DNA of 23,332 nucleotides from NCBI GenBank assembly GCA_038527215.1, contig JBCBGC010000135.1, positions 1 through 23,332 of the forward strand, given 5' to 3'. This DNA comes from JAWPMV01 sp038527215. Its GTDB lineage: Bacteria; Bacteroidota; Bacteroidia; J057. Under the pieces are notes generated by a model. The model was not told where the DNA came from. It made no database searches and saw nothing but the letters and a program-made list of their open reading frames with translations. A program made the position numbers and the translations under genes. The first letter of the stretch is position 1, and each line of letters begins with the position of its first letter. This document shows, one piece after another, positions 8,500 through 14,630 of the stretch.

Positions 8500-9129
8500 A
8501 TGATTGAAAGTCAATCGCTTACATTCCAATACTCAGAGGGTCCATCCTTTCAGTTCCCGGATATATCCTGTGAAGGGGGGCAATCCATGCTTATCCTGGG
8601 GCAGTCAGGCCGAGGAAAAACTACCCTCTTACACTTATTGGGAGGTTTACTGCCCATTCAGTCGGGGGAAATACGGATCCAGGACCAGGCCCTCTCTGCG
8701 CTGGGAGGAGGAGCGCTGGATCAATTCAGAGGGAAACATATCGGCATTGTCTTTCAGCGGGCTCATTTTGTGCAGGCGATGAGTGTAAAAGACAATCTGA
8801 AGTTGGCTCAGTACCTCCCTGGGGTGAAACCAGAGGTCTCGCATATTCGCGGGCTTTTGTCCAGACTTAATCTGGCCGATAAACTCGAGCAAAAGCCCCG
8901 CTATCTCAGTGTGGGGGAACAACAGCGGGTAGCCATTGCCCGGGCCATCATTAACCAGCCTAGTGTGCTCTTGGCAGATGAGCCTACTTCGGCGCTGGAT
9001 GATGAAAACTGCCATGCAGTTCTCGACCTCCTGGAAGAACAGGCTTCTTCCGTTGGGGCAGCCTTGATTATCGTTACGCACGACCAGCGGCTGAAAGATC
9101 GTTTTGCCCGTCAAATCACCCTCAACTAA
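8500..9129 (+). CDS. ABC transporter ATP-binding protein, LolD/MacB type
   Basis: The protein has 209 residues, a full-length ATPase of the MacB/LolD group. It shows Walker A GQSGRGKTT (34-42), Q-loop Q86, signature LSVGEQQR (136-143), Walker B VLLADEP (156-162) and H-loop H194. It would power the FtsX-type permease encoded 7 bases downstream. LolD-group ATPases act in mechanotransmission rather than classic import. In Pseudomonas (PA4063-PA4066) and Vibrio (zrg), a similar ATPase is encoded with an FtsX-type permease and DUF3299 proteins in a Zur-controlled zinc locus. The same partners follow here, so a metal-related role is inferred from neighbours, not from the ATPase itself. Confidence 0.92.
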   Translation: MIESQSLTFQYSEGPSFQFPDISCEGGQSMLILGQSGRGKTTLLHLLGGLLPIQSGEIRIQDQALSALGGGALDQFRGKHIGIVFQRAHFVQAMSVKDNLKLAQYLPGVKPEVSHIRGLLSRLNLADKLEQKPRYLSVGEQQRVAIARAIINQPSVLLADEPTSALDDENCHAVLDLLEEQASSVGAALIIVTHDQRLKDRFARQITLN

Positions 9130-9136
9130 TTACCCA

Positions 9137-10372
9137 ATGAATCTCTTTAACATCAGTTGGAAAAATCTTTGGGGGCGGCCATTCTCCACCCTGATCAGCC
9201 TGATGTTGCTGGTCCTGAGTGTGAGCATCATTTCGCTTTTGCTTCTCCTGAATCAACAGTTGGATCAGCAATTCAAAAAGAACATTAAAGGCATTGATAT
9301 GGTCATCGGGGCTAAAGGCAGCCCCTTACAGCTGATTCTCTCTGCGGTCTACCACATAGATAATCCCACCGGCAATATTCCGCTGGAGGAGGCCAATCGT
9401 TTTCGGAAACATCCACTGGTCAAGCAGAGTATCCCCCTGGCTTATGGCGATAACTACAAAGGCTATCGAATTCTGGGGACAGAAACCACTTATATCGATC
9501 ATTATGGAGGCGAATTGGCAGAGGGGAAAATCTGGGAAAAACCCATGGAACTAACCATCGGCAGTTCTGTGGCGGAAACCATGAACTTGAAAGTAGGGCA
9601 AGAAATTGTGAGCTCTCACGGTTTAATTGATGATGTAACCGGGCATGATGATGCACCTTTTACCATTGTAGGGATTTTGAAACCCTCAGGTACGGTGCTG
9701 GATCAAATGATGCTGGGTGCCATCGAGAGTGTATGGCTTATCCATGATGAAGGGCATGAAGAGGAAGAAGCTGAGGAAGAAGGCGAAACCCAAGATCATG
9801 AGGGGGAAGCCGAGCATGCGGAAGAAGACCGGGAAATTACCGCCCTGCTGATTACCTATCGAAGCCCCATGGCCATGGTACAACTCCCTTCCCTGATCAA
9901 TCAGGGAACTTCCATGATGGCGGCTGTAACGGCCATAGAAGTCAACCGACTTTTCGAGCTCTTTGCCGTGGGGATCAGCACCTTAAGGGCCATCGCCATT
10001 GCCATCATGGTCATTTCCATCATTAGCGTACTGTTTTCGCTTTATAATAGCTTGCGGGACCGGACCTATGAACTGGCCCTCATGCGAAGCCTGGGAGCAT
10101 CCCGGTGGAGGCTTTTTTGGCTGATTTTGCTGGAAGGAGGGGTATTGGCCCTGATGGGTTATGTGTTGGGGATGATGGTCTCCCGAGGCGGGATGGCCCT
10201 TATTGCCAATTTTATAGCTGAGAACTATCGCTATGATTTTCCCGTATTTGAGTTTTTAGAAGCAGAGTTGTGGTTACTGCCTATTACCCTGGGTTTGGGA
10301 TTGCTGGCGGCCCTGTTACCTGCCTGGAAAGCATATGAAACAGACATTTCTAAAACATTGGCTGAGGGGTAG
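9137..10372 (+). CDS. FtsX/MacB-type ABC permease with His/acidic external loop
   Basis: The start at 9137 (411 aa) follows the ATPase stop by 7 bases. Membrane segment 1 lies at about 16-38. A periplasmic domain (39-280) follows, then three membrane segments (about 283-305, 327-350 and 378-396): the four-segment FtsX/LolE plan. The final FtsX block includes RTYELALMRSLGASRWRLF. Residues 203-232 of the periplasmic domain are a low-complexity stretch of Glu/Asp with four histidines (H203, H207, H221, H227), encoded at 9743-9832. Its place and composition suggest metal binding. The 3' end overlaps the next gene by 38 bases, so translation is probably coupled. Confidence 0.9.
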   Translation: MNLFNISWKNLWGRPFSTLISLMLLVLSVSIISLLLLLNQQLDQQFKKNIKGIDMVIGAKGSPLQLILSAVYHIDNPTGNIPLEEANRFRKHPLVKQSIPLAYGDNYKGYRILGTETTYIDHYGGELAEGKIWEKPMELTIGSSVAETMNLKVGQEIVSSHGLIDDVTGHDDAPFTIVGILKPSGTVLDQMMLGAIESVWLIHDEGHEEEEAEEEGETQDHEGEAEHAEEDREITALLITYRSPMAMVQLPSLINQGTSMMAAVTAIEVNRLFELFAVGISTLRAIAIAIMVISIISVLFSLYNSLRDRTYELALMRSLGASRWRLFWLILLEGGVLALMGYVLGMMVSRGGMALIANFIAENYRYDFPVFEFLEAELWLLPITLGLGLLAALLPAWKAYETDISKTLAEG

Positions 10373-10793
10373 CGCGCTAGGGATCTTTTGTCTTAGCTTT
10401 TTTAGTCTCTCCGCCCAGCAAATGATCGACTGGCCCCAATTGGCTAAGGTCACCTTTTCTTATGTCCAGAATTTTGATCAGAACTTCTGGTATGGCAAGC
10501 CAAAATTCCACCCTGAAATCCTGGCCCTGGAAGGAAAGGAAGTGGTGATCAAAGGATACATCCTGCCCATGGATATCAGTGGGGAAAGCTATGCCCTTTC
10601 AGCCAATCCCTTTAGTACCTGCTTCTTTTGTGGAGGAGCTGGGCAGGAATCAGTCATGGAACTCCGCCTCAAAAAGAAAAAAGCAAGGTTTGAAACCGAC
10701 CAAGTTGTTACCTTTGTAGGGACCTTTAGGCTAAATGATGAGGAATTGGAACTCAACTACATTCTCGAAGAAGCCCGGGTCTACGAACCATAG
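10335..10793 (+). CDS. Exported DUF3299-like protein (first copy)
   Basis: The protein has 152 residues with a signal peptide ending about SLSAQQ (residue 29). The body is a small beta-rich domain with GYILPMD (74-80), CFFCGG (C96, C99) and a closing NYILEEA. I place it in the DUF3299 family by these marks, by size and by its position after the permease. In proteobacterial members the same place carries an ACIHVPPPP-type motif; here a CxxC pair stands there, fitting metal binding or thiol chemistry. The ATG lies inside the permease gene, 38 bases before its stop, with no sign of frameshift. A paralogue follows 7 bases downstream. Confidence 0.72.
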   Translation: MKQTFLKHWLRGSALGIFCLSFFSLSAQQMIDWPQLAKVTFSYVQNFDQNFWYGKPKFHPEILALEGKEVVIKGYILPMDISGESYALSANPFSTCFFCGGAGQESVMELRLKKKKARFETDQVVTFVGTFRLNDEELELNYILEEARVYEP

Positions 10794-10800
10794 TCCTGTT

Positions 10801-11352
10801 ATGTCAGATCATTTCCCTAGCATTCTGGTCCTTGTTTCTCTGATGTTGGTAGGTGTAGCTTGTTCTGAGGCCAACCAGCAACGCGCCAAAGATGATTACC
10901 TGGACAGCCTCGTACAGGCAGCGAGCGAGGATACGCTCTACAGCCCGGTTCTGGATTTTCAGGCTGAAGTCCCTCCGAAAGATGCCGCCAAGCTGACCTG
11001 GTTTCACTTACAGGATGTCAAATTTGAAGCGAAATTCTACGAAGAGGTCAACGACTATATGCTCTTTCCTACTTTTGGAGATTCCATCAAATCCATGGAA
11101 GGCCAAAAGGTGTATATCGCCGGGTATATTTTCCCTATGGACGAAGGCAAATTCATCCTTTCTGCCAATCCCTGGGCTTCCTGTTTCTTCTGTGGGGGGT
11201 CGGGTCCTGAATCCGTGATGCAACTGGAACTGGTTGATTCGGATCAAGAATATTATACCGACGACTGGCGGGCCTTTTCCGGGGTTCTCAAGTTGAATGA
11301 TACCGATATTGACAAGCTGAATTATATTCTGGAAGGGGCGAAGCAATTGTAA
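10801..11352 (+). CDS. DUF3299-like lipoprotein (second copy)
   Basis: The start at 10801 (183 aa) gives a lipoprotein signal, with VGVAC and C21 as the lipidated residue; an in-frame extension upstream only overlaps the previous gene. The domain from about 60 repeats the layout of the first copy: GYIFPMD (108-114), SANPWASCFFCGG with C128 and C131, and NYILEGA near the end. The two proteins thus look like a tandem duplication that gave one soluble periplasmic and one membrane-tethered form. It is the last gene of the operon; the next gene is convergent, 14 bases away. Confidence 0.72.
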   Translation: MSDHFPSILVLVSLMLVGVACSEANQQRAKDDYLDSLVQAASEDTLYSPVLDFQAEVPPKDAAKLTWFHLQDVKFEAKFYEEVNDYMLFPTFGDSIKSMEGQKVYIAGYIFPMDEGKFILSANPWASCFFCGGSGPESVMQLELVDSDQEYYTDDWRAFSGVLKLNDTDIDKLNYILEGAKQL

Positions 11353-11369
11353 AAAGGCTTTCCAGCCTA
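11351..11369 (-). terminator. Terminator of the kinase/regulator operon
   Basis: On the minus strand AGGCT-GGAA-AGCCT is followed by TTTTT. The hairpin overlaps the stop codon of the regulator gene and reaches the end of the convergent DUF3299 gene. The short stem makes it moderate. Confidence 0.55.
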
Positions 11370-12044
11370 AAGCTCTGGCAAGCTAATCAGCCTGTGTTGC
11401 AGGCCTTTTACAATCAAATCAGCCATATTCCTGGCTTCCAGCCTTTTCAGCAAATTACTCCGATGTCCTTCCACGGTCCGCTGACTGATAAACAAGGTTT
11501 CAGCAATCTCAGGGGTATTATTTCCGGCAAAAATGAGCTCTAAGACTTCCTGTTCCCGGCGGGAAATCCGAATCGTAGGACCAGGAGAGGCGGGAGGGGT
11601 TTCCACCGGATTTTGTAAGGCCTGAATCATGGACAGGCCTACCAGATCAGAGAAGTAGAAGTCTTTTTGTTGCACCTGAAAAATGGCTCGCTCCACTTCC
11701 TCCCATCGCGCCGATTTGAGCAGGTAGCCATTCGCCCCCATTTTCATCATATGTTGGATCAACTGCGCATCCCGATGCATGGTCAGGATGAGAATTTTTA
11801 TACCTGGGAACTTACTTTTGACCAGCTCACAGCTTTCCATGCCATCCATCTCTGGCATTTCCAGGTCCAGCAGGATGACCTCAGGCAGCCTTCCCGCTTC
11901 CAGGAATTCCATCATCTCCCGCCCATTGGCCGCTTCAAATGCAAAGGTCAGTCCAGCAGCATCTTCTAACATGAGGCGCACGCCTTCTCTGAATAAAGCG
12001 TGGTCGTCAACCAAGGCTACCTTGATGGGAGATGCAGGATTCAT
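11367..12044 (-). CDS. NarL/LuxR-family response regulator
   Basis: This 225-aa protein has a receiver domain (7-122) with the acidic pair D13-D14, phosphoacceptor D60 in LLDLEMPEMDG, and K110. A LuxR-type helix-turn-helix (about 158-222) follows, with SRREQEVLELIFAG and ISQRTVEGHRSNLLKRL. All key residues are present, so it should be a working DNA-binding regulator. The ATG at 12044 overlaps the kinase stop in an ATGA arrangement, which fixes the start and shows translational coupling. Its partner is the kinase encoded directly upstream. The targets are unknown; the divergent cytolysin gene is a natural candidate. Confidence 0.93.
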   Translation of the reverse strand: MNPASPIKVALVDDHALFREGVRLMLEDAAGLTFAFEAANGREMMEFLEAGRLPEVILLDLEMPEMDGMESCELVKSKFPGIKILILTMHRDAQLIQHMMKMGANGYLLKSARWEEVERAIFQVQQKDFYFSDLVGLSMIQALQNPVETPPASPGPTIRISRREQEVLELIFAGNNTPEIAETLFISQRTVEGHRSNLLKRLEARNMADLIVKGLQHRLISLPEL

Positions 12045-12829
12045 GATGCGGAATAAGGAATGAAAATGGTCATACAAAGGCCGGGTAAGCTCCCCTTGCC
12101 TATTTGGTAATGGCCTCCAAAGAGCGAAAGCCGTGATTCGATATTTTTGAGTCCCAAGCCCATGCCCTCCTGTAGCATCTCAGCTGGCAAGCCTTTTCCA
12201 TCGTCTTCAAATTGCAGGCTTAGCCCCTGCGGACCCTGTTCAAGGAAGATATGGACTTGTCCGGCCTGGGCATGTTTCATGACATTGTTGAACAGTTCCT
12301 GGGCGATCCGGTAGACATGGATGGCGATATCTTCGGGCACCGTGATCAGTTCTGGGGCGGAGAACTCCACTTGTAGGTCGCTATTTTCCCGAACCATGCT
12401 ACACAGAGAGACCAGCGCCTTGCGAAGGCCCAATTGATTGAGGACCGTCGGCACCAGATCACGCGAAATGCTCCTTACTTGCCAGACGGTTTCTTCCAGG
12501 AGGTGGTCAGCTTTCATCATCCAATCCAGGGAACCGGCCTCCTCTTTGGAGGGAAGTTTTTGTAAGTACAGGCGTACGGTGGAAATCATGGCCCCTATCT
12601 CGTCGTGCAGATCCCGACCAATGCGAACCCTTTCCGCTTCCTGGGCATCGAGTACCGAACTTAAGAGCGCTTGCTGGTGCTGGGCTTTTTCGGCTTGTAG
12701 CTGCTGCTGTTGCCGGAATAGCCGTCGCTGATAGATCACCACAAAGAGAATGATGATCAGGGACAGACCTACCATCCCCAGAATAGCCACAACGTAAAAT
12801 TCTAATGGGGCTCGGGTTTCTTCAACCAT
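12041..12829 (-). CDS. Minimal sensor histidine kinase (HisKA_3 type)
   Basis: The start chosen (ATG at 12829, 262 aa) overlaps the upstream gene by 28 bases; the next ATG at 12886 would overlap by 85. One membrane segment (about 10-33) is followed by a glutamine-rich coiled coil (38-65). The dimerisation helix carries GRDLHDEIGA with phosphoacceptor H75. The HATPase domain (about 165-260) shows the N box around ELFNNVMKHAQ and the G1 motif FEDDGKGLP. There is no extracytoplasmic sensor domain, so the signal must enter through the membrane segment or a partner; the seven-segment protein encoded just upstream is the obvious one. Confidence 0.9.
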   Translation of the reverse strand: MVEETRAPLEFYVVAILGMVGLSLIIILFVVIYQRRLFRQQQQLQAEKAQHQQALLSSVLDAQEAERVRIGRDLHDEIGAMISTVRLYLQKLPSKEEAGSLDWMMKADHLLEETVWQVRSISRDLVPTVLNQLGLRKALVSLCSMVRENSDLQVEFSAPELITVPEDIAIHVYRIAQELFNNVMKHAQAGQVHIFLEQGPQGLSLQFEDDGKGLPAEMLQEGMGLGLKNIESRLSLFGGHYQIGKGSLPGLCMTIFIPYSAS

Positions 12830-13449
12830 AGTCCAAGGGTAAAAAGCAGGTAATGGAGGATATTGAGACTGGAATGAATGATCCAAATAGGGGTTACAAA
12901 TTCCCGGCTCTGTTCAAATAGCCAATGGGTCAGACCCAGGATGAGCAAACCACCCGCATTATAAAGCAGAATCCCTACATTGATCCAAAAGGCTGGATTC
13001 ATTTCCCATTGTCCAAGGGAGATGTTGTCCAGGGCGTGGAAAAAAAAGGCCAGCGCAAAGCCCACATAAAGCACATTGGAGCCCAGGATGGCGTGGGAGT
13101 TGATTACGGTATAGGCTTGAAAAAAGAGTAGGTTCCCCAAAGCAAACAGGCCAAAAGCCCCGATAATACCCCAAAACGTATTTTCCCCCCACCATTTCCC
13201 CAACCATTCCCGATACATCAGGCTAACCAGCATTACTTCCAAGGGCGTGTAGAGATGATATAACCACTGGCCTTGAATTTGGTGATGAGAAAAATACAAG
13301 CCGATGATTTGGACCAGCAAGGCCAGGCCCATCCAGCCGAGTAAATACCGCTGAGCCTGGCCCAGGCGAGCCAGAAAAATGAGCCCCACCACCAGCGGTA
13401 GCAAGGGCGCCAGACCGGAGAGCAACACCAATGGAGAAGCGGCCGTCAT
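12802..13449 (-). CDS. Seven-segment integral membrane protein, possible sensor partner
   Basis: The protein has 215 residues and about seven hydrophobic segments (8-28, 35-53, 62-78, 92-110, 122-140, 152-172, 185-207), with short loops and no large soluble domain. Histidines cluster in a loop (FSHHQIQGQWLYH) and in segment 7 (IIHSSLNILHYLL). I do not recognise a named family. The gene overlaps the kinase gene and is 20 bases from the gene before it. Because the kinase lacks a sensor domain, I infer that this protein supplies ligand sensing, like a 7TM receptor module split off as its own polypeptide. The sequence alone does not prove this. Confidence 0.7.
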   Translation of the reverse strand: MTAASPLVLLSGLAPLLPLVVGLIFLARLGQAQRYLLGWMGLALLVQIIGLYFSHHQIQGQWLYHLYTPLEVMLVSLMYREWLGKWWGENTFWGIIGAFGLFALGNLLFFQAYTVINSHAILGSNVLYVGFALAFFFHALDNISLGQWEMNPAFWINVGILLYNAGGLLILGLTHWLFEQSREFVTPIWIIHSSLNILHYLLFTLGLWLKKPEPH

Positions 13450-13469
13450 TTATTCAAGTCTTTATAGCA

Positions 13470-14255
13470 TCAGCAAATGGCCGGACAAGGAGAAGCATAC
13501 TCATAATAGTCGTCGTCCTCACCTGGGTTGGGAGGCAGAACTTCCGACTGGGGGACCGGTTTTGCAAAGTGCAGGACAGGGGCAAAAGAAGGACGTTGTT
13601 GATAATCGTCATTATGGTTCACGCCCAGATGAAGATACAACCGCTCATAGTTTTTGATCTTTTTCATGCTTTCTACATCCTTTGCCTCAAAGGTAAAATA
13701 GTTCACCCGCTGGCGGATCAGGGAGGATTCAGGGTTCCCTTTTTCTTCAAACTGAGTAGTTTCGAACTGATCACATAGATAACCAGGATGCGTATTCATC
13801 CAATTTTTTACCAGCTGGGTCATAAAAGGTGCGGGCACCTTTCCCGCTAATTCTTGTCCCTGGTTTTTCCCAGGGAAGGAGAGCTCTTGAAGCGGTTTCA
13901 AAGGAATAAACTCGCTTTGACCTGAAGAAGATATCGCTTGCGCCAAAGGATTGAATTGAGGGCCCTGTTCAGGGCTGCTTGCTCCGCGCACCGCCATATG
14001 AATGCGGATGGTTAATCCCTCCTCGGCAAAATTCAGAAGGTCGTCCCATACCTCTTTGGTCTGATAAAAATAGGCATGCCTCACTAACCTGGGCCCCTGA
14101 GGGGAGTCGGTGATCTGCTGATTTGAAAAAGGGGGTACATAGTAATGAAAGCAATCGCCTAGTTCTCCGTGTCGGCACTTTTTCCAGGTCAGTATCCACT
14201 GTAGATACGCATCCTGGTCAATAGATTCAGAAAAAATCTGTGGTTGGGATTTCAT
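13470..14255 (-). CDS. Unknown protein with C-terminal PCPAIC tail
   Basis: The start at 14255 (261 aa) is preferred over one 39 bases upstream, whose extra residues resemble leader translation. There is no signal peptide or membrane segment, so it is predicted cytoplasmic. Visible parts are an N-terminal aromatic/charged region (SIDQDAYLQWILTWKKC), a middle region with RHAYFYQTKEVWDDLLNF and GLTIRIHMAVRG, and a late segment (NYERLYLHLGVNHNDD). The tail is acidic (GEDDDYYEY) and ends in SPCPAIC, with C257 and C261. I know no domain for it. It is the first gene of the likely four-gene operon with the membrane protein, kinase and regulator, and is divergent from the cytolysin gene. Confidence 0.7.
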   Translation of the reverse strand: MKSQPQIFSESIDQDAYLQWILTWKKCRHGELGDCFHYYVPPFSNQQITDSPQGPRLVRHAYFYQTKEVWDDLLNFAEEGLTIRIHMAVRGASSPEQGPQFNPLAQAISSSGQSEFIPLKPLQELSFPGKNQGQELAGKVPAPFMTQLVKNWMNTHPGYLCDQFETTQFEEKGNPESSLIRQRVNYFTFEAKDVESMKKIKNYERLYLHLGVNHNDDYQQRPSFAPVLHFAKPVPQSEVLPPNPGEDDDYYEYASPCPAIC

Positions 14256-14630
14256 GGTATGGATGGGTTGAAAAAAAGAAAAAAGCAGGTACAAGTTTCA
14301 CGAATGTGGTTCTATTCGACTAGCCGAATATTACGGTTGGCAATTTTAATATAGGGATTTCCGCTCGAAATCATTCTGCCCAGCTGACACTTTTCTTCAA
14401 AAAACAGCTAAATCAGGTGGTTCCACTTATTTCTTATGGGGGGTACCACTTGAATCCTAAAACAGGTGCTCCTCCGCTTACATCTGTGCTGCCTGCTCGC
14501 CTAATTTGTCCCTCACTTTCTGTCTACATGTTCATGTTGCCTGTGCAGCTACCGGCAGCCTTACCCAAGCTCCTAAGCCATGGGGTACACCCTTTGACTA
14601 CATAATCATCCATTCAACCCTTATTTTTCC
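14256..14630. promoter_or_regulatory. Divergent intergenic region with a 16-bp near-palindrome
   Basis: This region separates the sensor operon (-) from the cytolysin gene (+). At 14314-14329, ATTCGACTAGCCGAAT is an inverted repeat broken by only one mismatched pair. It lies about 60 bases upstream of the minus-strand start and 300 from the cytolysin start. I found no exact TAnnTTTG box in either direction. A 62-codon open frame at 14417-14605 has no coding signs. Confidence 0.4.

Noticed and set aside
8647..9114. 155-codon frame on the minus strand
   Set aside because: Antisense to the ATPase gene, which has all ABC motifs.
9137..10372. Macrolide export or lipoprotein sorting (MacB or LolCDE) system
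   Set aside because: The ATPase/permease pair would allow it, but there is no MacA-type adaptor or second Lol permease, and DUF3299-like partners follow instead.
10335..10372. Frameshift at the permease/DUF3299 overlap
   Set aside because: Both reading frames have natural ends and starts: the permease ends in a normal FtsX tail and the next frame opens with a signal peptide, so it is an ordinary gene overlap.
14417..14605. 62-codon frame upstream of the cytolysin gene
   Set aside because: Starts with a non-ATG codon, has no signal, domain or clear start context, and lies in a regulatory-looking gap.
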